In this document: positions 35,623 through 42,978 of the stretch, in pieces
Position numbering within the stretch: position 1 is the first letter of the stretch
Layout of the letters: each line of letters opens with the position of its first letter
Origin: an uncultured Clostridia bacterium
GTDB lineage: Bacteria; Bacillota; Clostridia; Christensenellales; UBA1242
Assembly: GCA_944349375.1 (NCBI GenBank)
Contig: CALVMV010000003.1
Span: forward strand, 62,001-126,000
Direction: 5' to 3'
Length of the DNA stretch: 64,000 bases
Made by a program: the position numbers and the translations under genes
Notes under the pieces: generated by a model
Databases searched by the model: none
Seen by the model: the letters and a program-made list of their open reading frames with translations, nothing else
What the model was told of the DNA's origin: nothing

Positions 35623-37019
35623 TATAATTGCCCTCCTTCTTCAGAGGTAAGAGCTGAAGCTTTGTCCTCGGGTATAATTTCAACTTCTTCTTTGATTTCT
35701 TTTACATTTGCTTCTCTATATAATTTTAATTTTTTAGGTTTTGTGCTGTTAAGAGGAAGATATGTGTTAACAAAAAATCTAAATAAAACATAAAGAGTGA
35801 AAAATGATACTAAAGAAGCAATAAAAATTACACCACCAAAGTAAGAAATAGAATATTTGCCTATTAACAACAAAATTATAGAAGCAACAAGAGTAATGAT
35901 GTGCAAGTCAAAAATTCTCCAAAATGATTTTTTGAAACCATTTTTGCATGAAACATGAATTCTATTTCCTATTGCGTATTCTTTTCCTACCCTTTCACAT
36001 ATTATGATTTGGCATACGGTAAATAAAATTAAAGAAAGGAACATTGCCAAAGCACCACCCAAGTCTAGTCTTATAAAAGGTAACGCTTGCATAAAGAAAA
36101 ATTGTAAAACTATGAAGAAAATCAAGGCAAAGTTTGCAAGCAAACCTAAATCTCCATATTTAACCCACATAAAAATCATAATTGCAATTGCAAAAACTAA
36201 GAAGGCAATAAGAGTGTAAAGCCATGCGTTATCACCTAGTTTTGCAGAAATAGTATTCATAGATTCTTGTTCTAATGTTACATCAAAAGTTCCAACAAAA
36301 ATATTGCTTGCTGTTTGGTATGCGTTTGAATAGTCTGAGGTTGTATTTGATGCAGAAGACGAAGAAATAAACATTGTTTTGTCTAATTTGCTTACAGATA
36401 TTTCGCCATAAGCATTAGAAGAATTTATTTCATCAAGGTAAACATAAACAGTATCAGAATCAATATAATCTGCTTGTTTTTTCAAATTGTCAAGTTTAGA
36501 TTTTCCCAAATTTGTTAAGGTAACATTAATTCCATATACACTTGAATTTTGGTTGTAAGATACTTCAGCAAAAGAAATATCGCTACTATCCAAATAACTT
36601 TCTGGTGTCAAAGAATCAGAAGCTTCTTCAATAGTGAAAAATATTTTTTGACCAGACTCTAAAAGTCCAAGCATAGTTGAAGAATATTCATCTTCTAAAA
36701 TTTGAATTTCTATTTTTGTGTCACCTTGTTTGTTTATTTCGTATTCAGAAAACCCGTGATAAGACAAAAATTTATCAATTTTAGAAAGAGTATTGTCCAC
36801 TGCTTGACTTGTAGAAGAAATAGTAGAATTTGTTTTTTCAGCCGAATAGACAATAGAAACTCCACTTGAATAATCTAATCCAAGTGGAATTGAATTAACA
36901 AAACCATTATAATTTGTAGTAGTATAAGGAATTGTAAAAAAGCATACTGTAAGAAGAATGCCAATAAGAGCTACAAAAGCTAATACAACGAATCTTGTTA
37001 TTGAGCGTTTTTTAACCAT
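35622..37019 (-). CDS. secD: Protein translocase subunit SecD, divergent
   Basis: 465 residues. First helix (about 8-28), the region IPLGLDYSSG in place of GLDLxGG, a P1 domain (about 60-260) and five hydrophobic segments ending near 435. GFKKSFWRIFDLHIITLVAS matches the SecD C-terminal pattern, and ICERVGKE the YERIREE end of TM4, but the VDAN Asp just before it is absent. The C-terminal tail is acidic. Promoter and AAAGGGG site upstream. Confidence 0.88.
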   Translation of the reverse strand: MVKKRSITRFVVLAFVALIGILLTVCFFTIPYTTTNYNGFVNSIPLGLDYSSGVSIVYSAEKTNSTISSTSQAVDNTLSKIDKFLSYHGFSEYEINKQGDTKIEIQILEDEYSSTMLGLLESGQKIFFTIEEASDSLTPESYLDSSDISFAEVSYNQNSSVYGINVTLTNLGKSKLDNLKKQADYIDSDTVYVYLDEINSSNAYGEISVSKLDKTMFISSSSASNTTSDYSNAYQTASNIFVGTFDVTLEQESMNTISAKLGDNAWLYTLIAFLVFAIAIMIFMWVKYGDLGLLANFALIFFIVLQFFFMQALPFIRLDLGGALAMFLSLILFTVCQIIICERVGKEYAIGNRIHVSCKNGFKKSFWRIFDLHIITLVASIILLLIGKYSISYFGGVIFIASLVSFFTLYVLFRFFVNTYLPLNSTKPKKLKLYREANVKEIKEEVEIIPEDKASALTSEEGGQL

Positions 37020-37070
37020 GAAAGTCCCCTTTTCAATAATGAAAGCAAAAAATAAATTTTATACTTACAT

Positions 37071-37100
37071 ATTATATAAGAACTTTGCCCACTCTGTCAA
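37071..37100 (-). promoter_or_regulatory. secDF promoter
   Basis: TTGACA (37095-37100) and TATAAT (37071-37076) on the minus strand, consensus hexamers 18 bases apart. Confidence 0.75.
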
Positions 37101-37113
37101 ACAAAATTAATTG

Positions 37114-37530
37114 TTAGTTGGTAGATTTTTTTAAATTTACACAAATAATGCCACAGATAGCTCCCATAACTGCCCCAAAAAGAATGTCAGTTAAAAAAGT
37201 TATATCAAAAGCGAAAACTCCACCAAGACAAGAGAAAATAACAAATGCAACTATTGTGTATAAAAATCCGATAAGAAGACCGCTTACTAATCCAAGGTCT
37301 TTAGATTTTTTTAATGCAATGAAGACACCAATAAGAATAGACAATCCTTTTATCACTTGGTTAACAGGTTTTATTGTGCTTTCTGGTATATTTGTAAATT
37401 TTAAAATAAAAGCGAACAATAAAACTAAGATAAGCGAAACACATACTGCAACCAACATTCCTTTTGCTACATTAATAACAAAAGAATTGTTTGACATTTT
37501 TAATGAGCTATTTTTTGCTTTCAATTTCAT
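37114..37530 (-). CDS. TIGR04086-type small membrane protein
   Basis: 138 residues with four hydrophobic segments: about 18-42, 57-72, 78-100 and 108-130. The LKGLSILIGVFIALKKSKDLGLVSGLLIGFLY-like core (here split by a basic turn KKSKDLG) is what I associate with the TIGR04086 family found next to yajC and secD in Clostridia. Function unknown. The start follows AAAGGAG by seven bases. Confidence 0.75.
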   Translation of the reverse strand: MKLKAKNSSLKMSNNSFVINVAKGMLVAVCVSLILVLLFAFILKFTNIPESTIKPVNQVIKGLSILIGVFIALKKSKDLGLVSGLLIGFLYTIVAFVIFSCLGGVFAFDITFLTDILFGAVMGAICGIICVNLKKSTN

Positions 37531-37607
37531 GATTAACTCCTTTTTAAGATTTTATACTTTTTTCTTAAGTAGAGTATGCTTGAAAAGAAAGAAAAATGCC
37601 ATTTTAA

Positions 37608-38318
37608 TTAAAGTTCTAATTTTTCAAAAGCAGAGAAATTTTTTCCTAATAAATACGAATCATAATCAAAATCTTCAATGGATTGTATTTTAGAAAAATC
37701 ATTAAGAAGTTCATCATTGCTTATTCTGGACAATTCTGTAAAATTAAATAAAGACCTATAAAGTTCTTCATCCATTATTAAATTGTGTGAACCATCAAAA
37801 ATTTTAGATTTTCCATCTAAATTAAATTGACATACAGAATGTAAAAAAGCTTCAGCTGGGTTAATTAAATTATCTACCATCCTGTTGTAGGTCCCGGTAA
37901 TCAAATTTGGTTTTAATTCACTATAAATTATTGCAAACAAAATGGCGGCAAAATGACATCTTTGAGCTTTAGTGTAAACTTTTGGATCAATAAGTTGTTT
38001 TGGTAAAGAAAACAAACCGGTTCCAAATTCACATTCTAACATATGTTGATTTTTGCAATAATTGGCTGTAACTTTCACAGGATGTTTAATAAAATGAAAT
38101 TTAGAAATATTGTCTGTTTCAAATGGCTGAGGCATATTAATTATAGTTTGTTTAGAAATTGGAGAATTATAAAGAGAGTAAACTATTTGCTTAATAGCAT
38201 TTGTTATTAAAAGCTTTCTACTTTTAGTTGGCTCATTTACATATTTTTCATTAAGTTGATTTTCAAACATTTTTCTTTTTTCTAAAAATGCTATGATTTT
38301 TTCTTTATCTTTTTCCAT
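37608..38318 (-). CDS. Uncharacterised 236-aa protein from a leaderless-type promoter
   Basis: Not recognised. Soluble, helical, with several Cys (CKNQHMLECEFGTG and CHFAAILF) and a conserved-looking middle. No signal peptide. The ATG at 38318 has no Shine-Dalgarno sequence: a TATAAT box ends six bases before it, so transcription should start at or next to the A of the ATG. A TTG six codons upstream would lie inside the -10 box. It sits between yajC and the TIGR04086 gene on the same strand. Confidence 0.75.
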   Translation of the reverse strand: MEKDKEKIIAFLEKRKMFENQLNEKYVNEPTKSRKLLITNAIKQIVYSLYNSPISKQTIINMPQPFETDNISKFHFIKHPVKVTANYCKNQHMLECEFGTGLFSLPKQLIDPKVYTKAQRCHFAAILFAIIYSELKPNLITGTYNRMVDNLINPAEAFLHSVCQFNLDGKSKIFDGSHNLIMDEELYRSLFNFTELSRISNDELLNDFSKIQSIEDFDYDSYLLGKNFSAFEKLEL

Positions 38319-38324
38319 AGATAT

Positions 38325-38352
38325 ATTATAAATCAATTATAATAAAAGTCAA
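38325..38352 (-). promoter_or_regulatory. Leaderless-type promoter
   Basis: TTGACT (38347-38352) and TATAAT (38325-38330) on the minus strand, 16 bases apart. Only six bases (38319-38324) separate the -10 box from the ATG at 38318. Confidence 0.7.
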
Positions 38353-38354
38353 TA

Positions 38355-38387
38355 TAAAAAAGGAAGATTTATTTATCTTCCTTTTTT
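38355..38387. terminator. yajC terminator containing the stop codon
   Basis: AAAAAGGAAGAT (38357-38368) pairs with ATCTTCCTTTTTT (38375-38387). The hairpin includes the last codons of yajC and has T-runs on both strands. Confidence 0.75.
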
Positions 38388-38839
38388 GATTTTCTCTCTT
38401 TTATTTTAACTTCTTTTTCTGTTTTTGCAGTGTTATTTGATTTTGTTTCTTTTGCTTTTTCAGATGTTGTAGTTTTTTTATCTTCTTTAATAGATTCTTT
38501 GTTAGATTCAACTTTTGGTTGATTTTTGTTCTCTGCGTCGTTAGGAGCAAAATTATCGTTTAATATGCTATAAATTGCATAAGCATCTATTGACATATAA
38601 CCTTTATTTTTAGCAGTTCCTGTTTCAATAGTAACGATTTTTCTTTCACCTTCTTGATGTAAATCTACAATAGTTCCAACAATTCCACTTGTGGTCATAA
38701 TTTTGTCTCCACGCTTTAAAGAATTTGTTTGTTCATCAAGTTTTTGTCTTTCTTTTTTGTTTCTTGAACTTACCATAATAGGATAAGCAATAATAAGTAA
38801 AACAATAACAACGATTAAAATGATTTGTCCAATGTCCAT
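38369..38839 (-). CDS. yajC: Preprotein translocase subunit YajC
   Basis: 156 residues. One N-terminal membrane helix (3-22), then the family core SSRNKKERQKLDEQTNSLKRGDKIMTTSGIVGTIV, then a long disordered K/E/T/S tail (about 95-156) that is longer than usual. YajC associates with SecDF. Its AAGGAGG site overlaps the stop codon of a 24-aa membrane peptide, pointing to translational coupling. Confidence 0.92.
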   Translation of the reverse strand: MDIGQIILIVVIVLLIIAYPIMVSSRNKKERQKLDEQTNSLKRGDKIMTTSGIVGTIVDLHQEGERKIVTIETGTAKNKGYMSIDAYAIYSILNDNFAPNDAENKNQPKVESNKESIKEDKKTTTSEKAKETKSNNTAKTEKEVKIKERKSKKEDK

Positions 38840-38851
38840 GAATATACCTCC

Positions 38852-38926
38852 TTATTTTTTCATAAACACAAAAATAAATAGAAATAAAAAGAATACAACT
38901 ACTAATGCCGTAAAAACACCATTCAT
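38852..38926 (-). CDS. 24-aa single-span membrane peptide upstream of yajC
   Basis: ATG at 38924-38926 and TAA at 38852-38854 give MNGVFTALVVVFFLFLFIF and a VFMKK end: a single transmembrane segment with a positive C-terminus. AAGGAGG lies 13 bases upstream, a long spacing. The stop codon runs into the yajC ribosome binding site (TAAGGAGG), as in coupled genes. A promoter lies just upstream. No family is known to me; a leader peptide for yajC or a Sec-associated microprotein are both possible. Confidence 0.5.
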   Translation of the reverse strand: MNGVFTALVVVFFLFLFIFVFMKK

Positions 38927-38957
38927 TAATATTTTTTTTCCTCCTTAGTTTAACATA

Positions 38958-38985
38958 ATTATACTCTATTTCAAAACAATTTCAA
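38958..38985 (-). promoter_or_regulatory. Promoter of the microprotein-yajC unit
   Basis: TTGAAA (38980-38985) and TATAAT (38958-38963) on the minus strand, 16 bases apart, abutting the thrS stop codon. Confidence 0.6.
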
Positions 38986-40725
38986 CTAGATTTTTTTAGA
39001 ATTTATTTCATTTTTTAATCTTTCGATAAAATCTTTCAAAATTAGACCGCTTTTGTTCTCAAATCCCCTGCCTCTAATTGAAATAGTGTTATTTTTTTCT
39101 TCTTCATCTCCGACAATGATTAAATAAGGGATCTTTAATGCAGAAGCTTCACGAATTTTATACCCAATTTTTTCGTTTCGTATATCAGCTTCTACCCTAA
39201 AGCCTAAATCAAAGAGTTTATTTTTGATTGAGAGTGCATAATCGTTATTTCTTTCAGTTAGAGAAAGAACTTTAACTTGTTCAGGTGCAAGCCATAATGG
39301 AAATGCTCCAGCAAAATGTTCGATAAGTATACCCATAAATCTATCTATAGAACCATAAATAACTCTATGTATCATGATAGGTCTATGTTTTTCACCATCT
39401 TCGGCAGTATATTCAAGTTCAAATCTTTGTGGAAGTTGAAAATCAAGTTGAATTGTTCCGCATTGCCAAGTTCTGCCAAGGGCATCTGTCAAGTGGAAAT
39501 CTATTTTAGGCCCATAGAAAGCACCATCACCTTCGTTTATCACATAATCTTTTCCAAGTTCGTCAAGAGCGGATTTAAGTGCATCTGTTGCAACTTCCCA
39601 GTCTTCGTCGCTTCCTATGCTATTTTCAGGACGAGTTGACAATTCTACATGATATTTGAAGTTGAAAATTTTATAAACTTGGTCAATAAGGTCGACAACA
39701 TTTTTAATTTCACTTTTTATTTGTGAAGGAGTCATAAAAATATGAGCATCATCTTGAGTGAAAGCTCTTACTCTCATAAGCCCACCTAGTTCTCCTGATT
39801 TTTCATGCCTATGGACAAGTCCCAGTTCTCCAATTCTTAAAGGTAAATCTCTATAAGAATGAGGTTCATTCTTATAAACTAAAACGCCACCCGGACAATT
39901 CATGGGTTTAATCGCAAAGTCAGTATCATCAATTTTTGTTGTATACATGTTTGCTTTATAGTGGTCCCAATGTCCAGAAGTTTCCCAAAGATGACGACTT
40001 AACATAATAGGAGTTGATATTTCTTTGTAGCCTGCTTTTCTATGAATTTCACGCCAAAAATCGATTAAAATATTTCGAACAATCATTCCATTTGGAAGAT
40101 AGAAAGGAAATCCCGGTCCTTCAGGAGATATCATAAATAATTTTAGTTCTTTTCCTAGCTTTCTATTATCTCTTTTCTTTGCTTCTTCAAGCATTGCAAT
40201 ATGGTCTGCTAATTCTTTTTTTGTTTTAAAAGCATAACAATAAACTCTTTGAAGCATTTTATTTTTTTCATCGCCCCGCCAGTAAGCACCGTTTATACTA
40301 TGAATTTTAAACCCGTAATTTTGAAGCTTTTTGCAACTATCAACATGAGGTCCACGGCATAAATCAAAGAAATCTTCTCCTGTATAATACAAAGAAACTT
40401 CTTCGTTTTCTGGAAGTTCATTTATAATTTCGGTTTTATACTCATTGTCTTTAAAAAATTGTAAAGCCTTTTCTTTTGAGACTACTACCCTTTTAAACTC
40501 TTCCCCCTTATTTATAATTTCTTGCATCTGTTTTTCGATAGCTTTAAATTCATCTGGAGTTATAGAATGTGATAAATCTATATCATAATAAAAACCATCT
40601 TCGATAGCAGGGCCAATAGTTAGTTTTGTTTCAGGATAAAGTTTAACAAGTGCTTTTGCAAGCACATGAGCAAGCGAATGTCTAGCTTTTTCCAATTCCA
40701 TATCTTTTTCATTTTTAATTTCCAT
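38986..40725 (-). CDS. thrS: Threonyl-tRNA synthetase without TGS domain
   Basis: 579 residues, about 60 fewer than the usual ThrRS because it starts directly in the editing domain: HSLAHVLAKA near residue 17 and the CRGPHV motif near 124 are intact. The class II core (about 195-480) shows MRVRAFTQDDAHIF motif 2 and motif 3 region IHRVIYGSIDRFMGIL, followed by the anticodon-binding domain. The N-terminal TGS domain is missing. AAGGAGG precedes the chosen start by five bases; a start six codons earlier would overlap it. Controlled by a T-box leader. Confidence 0.96.
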   Translation of the reverse strand: MEIKNEKDMELEKARHSLAHVLAKALVKLYPETKLTIGPAIEDGFYYDIDLSHSITPDEFKAIEKQMQEIINKGEEFKRVVVSKEKALQFFKDNEYKTEIINELPENEEVSLYYTGEDFFDLCRGPHVDSCKKLQNYGFKIHSINGAYWRGDEKNKMLQRVYCYAFKTKKELADHIAMLEEAKKRDNRKLGKELKLFMISPEGPGFPFYLPNGMIVRNILIDFWREIHRKAGYKEISTPIMLSRHLWETSGHWDHYKANMYTTKIDDTDFAIKPMNCPGGVLVYKNEPHSYRDLPLRIGELGLVHRHEKSGELGGLMRVRAFTQDDAHIFMTPSQIKSEIKNVVDLIDQVYKIFNFKYHVELSTRPENSIGSDEDWEVATDALKSALDELGKDYVINEGDGAFYGPKIDFHLTDALGRTWQCGTIQLDFQLPQRFELEYTAEDGEKHRPIMIHRVIYGSIDRFMGILIEHFAGAFPLWLAPEQVKVLSLTERNNDYALSIKNKLFDLGFRVEADIRNEKIGYKIREASALKIPYLIIVGDEEEKNNTISIRGRGFENKSGLILKDFIERLKNEINSKKI

Positions 40726-40748
40726 AAATTCCTCCTTGGGCATAAATA

Positions 40749-40945
40749 AAAAACGCCCTAAAATTATTTTAAGGACGATTTAAACAAAACCGCGGTTCCA
40801 CCTTAATTGCAAAAGTGCCACTCATTTAATACTCTTCATTGTAGTAGTGGTTTCATTATGTTTTTAGCTAAGGTTTTTCACCAACCAACCTTTCTCTGTG
40901 CGCATCAAAACTAACTACTTGTCTACTGCTCTGAGTTTTCGTTTA
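40749..40945 (-). promoter_or_regulatory. T-box riboswitch of thrS
   Basis: The minus strand carries the T-box core AAGGTGGAACCGCG (40791-40804). It is followed by a terminator stem CGTCCTTAAAAT with ATTTTAGGGCG (40754-40777) and a T run. Upstream lies a stem I region with GAAACCACTAC that offers Thr codons ACC/ACT as specifier. Uncharged tRNA-Thr should stabilise the antiterminator and switch on thrS. The exact specifier position needs folding. Confidence 0.92.
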
Positions 40946-40946
40946 T

Positions 40947-40976
40947 ATTATAATACAATTAATTAAAAAAAGTCAA
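40947..40976 (-). promoter_or_regulatory. thrS T-box promoter
   Basis: TTGACT (40971-40976) and TATAAT (40947-40952) on the minus strand, 18 bases apart, just upstream of the T-box leader. Confidence 0.7.
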
Positions 40977-40994
40977 CACAAAAAGAAAATAATT

Positions 40995-41756
40995 TTAAAA
41001 TTTATCAAAACTATTTATTTTTATATGTCTTTTATCAGTAATTCTTTCTTCAAATAGTTTATGCAAAAGAGTAATTGCCTTGCTATCTTCTTCGCAATAA
41101 AGATTTATTTTTTGAGGTGAAATATCAATTATAGACGAAACTAAACAGTCTTCTGTAAAATTTTTGTTTTGATAAAGTTTGTCGCTAATTAAGATTTTGT
41201 AACTTAAATCTTCATCTTGATAAATAGATATCTCATCTTGACATATTTCCAAATTGTCCACCAAAAATTTTAATAAATCTAAAAAACTATCACTTGAAGT
41301 TAGATAATCTCTATTTTCATTTGCAAGAGTTACAAGCTCTGCCCATTTAGATTTTAATGATGCAAGTTTGAATTGATAATAACTTTCTAAAAAGAAGTCT
41401 TTTTTTAATATTAAACCTTTTCTCACTAAGTACCTGTCTGTTTCTTTGTCAAAGTTTAATAGTGCTTTTTTAAAAGCATTTATACCAAGTTTGTCTTGAC
41501 TAGGCAAAAAAAGATGTTTGTCTAAAAAGTTAGATTTGAATACTGTGCATATAACTTCAGTTATACAACTTGAAATATAACACTGTGCGTTTTCTTTATC
41601 TTGCTCTTTGACAGCAATTAAAATTGAAATATATCCCCCTTCTTCAACAGAAGTTACTACTCCATTCCATTTGTTGCAAACTGAAGAAATGTTGTTAAAA
41701 ATAAACTTTGCAAGCTCAAAATTTTCTGTTTTAACATTAAGTGAAAATTCCCACAT
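40995..41756 (-). CDS. ytxC: YtxC-like sporulation protein
   Basis: 253 residues. The second half, with the long DRYLVRKGLILKKDFFLESYYQFKL and a later DEDLSYKILISDKLY segment, resembles the YtxC family. In Bacillus ytxC also lies immediately upstream of thrS, which supports the name. Function is not known beyond membership in spore formers. It starts after AAGGAG. Confidence 0.75.
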   Translation of the reverse strand: MWEFSLNVKTENFELAKFIFNNISSVCNKWNGVVTSVEEGGYISILIAVKEQDKENAQCYISSCITEVICTVFKSNFLDKHLFLPSQDKLGINAFKKALLNFDKETDRYLVRKGLILKKDFFLESYYQFKLASLKSKWAELVTLANENRDYLTSSDSFLDLLKFLVDNLEICQDEISIYQDEDLSYKILISDKLYQNKNFTEDCLVSSIIDISPQKINLYCEEDSKAITLLHKLFEERITDKRHIKINSFDKF

Positions 41757-41831
41757 AGAAGCTCCTTACAAACCTATTCTATGCAAGCGTAAAAAAAATA
41801 CTCAAAAATATTTTGATTTCTTTTAAATAAT

Positions 41832-41860
41832 TTGACAAAAAATATAAAATAATTAATAAT
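41832..41860 (+). promoter_or_regulatory. Promoter of the lipoprotein gene
   Basis: TTGACA (41832-41837) and AATAAT (41855-41860) with 17 bases between, in the divergent gap between ytxC and the lipoprotein. Confidence 0.6.
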
Positions 41861-41887
41861 AAAGAATATAAAAGAAAGGATAGAGTT

Positions 41888-42628
41888 ATGAAAAAAAATA
41901 TAAAAATATTTTTAACTTTTGTTTTAATATTGCCAATAATTTTGCTAGCTTCATGCGGTATAACTCAATATTACACCATTACGGCAGTTTCTAGTGAGAA
42001 GAAATTTGGAACTGTAAATGGTGGAATAGATGTTGCAAAAGCTGAAGGAACAGAAATTTCCTTAGTGGCAAGTGAATTAAGTCCTATAGATAACCCTTTT
42101 GTTTGCTGGATAAAAAATAATAACAAAGTTGTATCTTTTGATAAGGTTTATAATATGACATACTCCTCTGCAACAGAGGGGAAATATACTGCTCTATTTC
42201 AAGAAATCAATATAAATAAAACTCGTTACGCAACAATCACTGACATTCAAATAGAAGGAGCAAGTGCTGGAACGATTGAAATTAAATATGCATCTGCTTC
42301 ATCTAGTTCAAATTATCAAACAATAGAAAATTTATCATTTGCCAGCAAAACAATAGAAACAGATAAAACAAATCTTCTATATTTTGGTGGAGCTGATGGC
42401 ATTAATAATAAAGTTGCATTAAATTTTCAAGTAAAATTAGTGGCTCAAAATGTTAGCTCAAGCACAACCTATACATTGAATTTTGATAAGACTTTAGTTG
42501 ATGGAACAACAAGCGAAAATCAAATATCATTCGATAGCGAAGGGAAATGTAGTTTAGTTGCAACCAATGGTAGAGATATAACAATAACATTAACTTTGTC
42601 AAAGTTAAATTTGGATTTATATAAATAA
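41888..42628 (+). CDS. Predicted lipoprotein of unknown function
   Basis: 246 residues. A type II signal peptide is clear: KK at the N-terminus, a hydrophobic core and the lipobox LASC with Cys23 for lipid attachment. The mature part is rich in S, T, N and beta-branched residues, fits beta-sandwich modules and has no catalytic motif I know. The start follows AAAGGA by seven bases. Plus strand, its own promoter and terminator: an isolated accessory gene. Confidence 0.85.
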   Translation: MKKNIKIFLTFVLILPIILLASCGITQYYTITAVSSEKKFGTVNGGIDVAKAEGTEISLVASELSPIDNPFVCWIKNNNKVVSFDKVYNMTYSSATEGKYTALFQEININKTRYATITDIQIEGASAGTIEIKYASASSSSNYQTIENLSFASKTIETDKTNLLYFGGADGINNKVALNFQVKLVAQNVSSSTTYTLNFDKTLVDGTTSENQISFDSEGKCSLVATNGRDITITLTLSKLNLDLYK

Positions 42629-42670
42629 ACATTAATGTTGGAAAAATGAAATATAAAAATAAAAGAATAA

Positions 42671-42702
42671 AAAAAAGAAGGTATTTGCTACCTTCTTTTT
42701 TT
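42671..42702. terminator. Bidirectional terminator
   Basis: GAAGGTA (42677-42683) pairs with TACCTTC (42689-42695), flanked by A and T runs. It serves the lipoprotein and the convergent 44-aa peptide gene. Confidence 0.8.
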
Positions 42703-42711
42703 GGTTGAAAA

Positions 42712-42846
42712 CTACCTAGAGCAGTTTTTAGTTTCAGATTTTGAAGCTTTAGAACTGCATGATTTAGACTCATTACTGCACTCTACATTTTTAGATGTTT
42801 TAGAGTTTTTAGAAGCCTTGTTCATTTTGGAATTTTTACCAAACAT
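42712..42846 (-). CDS. 44-aa Lys/Ser/Cys-rich peptide
   Basis: A small frame with a strong GGGAGG site eight bases before ATG and a terminator right after its stop. The product begins MFGKNSKMNKASKNSK and holds 10 Lys, 12 Ser and 3 Cys (positions 23, 30, 42) with almost no hydrophobic residues, so it should be unstructured, basic and soluble. I know no named family. Short hairpin CAAGGA/TCCTTG lies in its leader. A nucleic-acid-binding, metal-binding or spore-associated peptide are possibilities without proof. Confidence 0.6.
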   Translation of the reverse strand: MFGKNSKMNKASKNSKTSKNVECSNESKSCSSKASKSETKNCSR

Positions 42847-42952
42847 AGTTTTCACCTCCCGTTTATTCAAGGAACTTAATCCTTGTAATCATAGTGTTAC
42901 CCAAACTTCAAAATTTATACAATAAAAGTACAATCTTTTTAACTTAAAACAA

Positions 42953-42978
42953 AAGAAGTGCAAACTTACACTTCTTAA
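42953..42978 (-). terminator. Terminator of the repeat-protein gene
   Basis: AAGAAGTG (42953-42960) pairs with CACTTCTT (42969-42976), followed on the minus strand by TTTTG and more T. Confidence 0.75.

Noticed and set aside
42701-42925. Plus-strand 74-aa frame
   Set aside because: It is antisense to the 44-aa peptide, has no ribosome binding site and runs out of a terminator hairpin.
42847-42930. Sigma-G/F-type promoter before the 44-aa peptide
   Set aside because: GTATA and TATGATT-like elements exist at about the right distance, but two mismatches in the -10 box make it no better than chance in AT-rich DNA.
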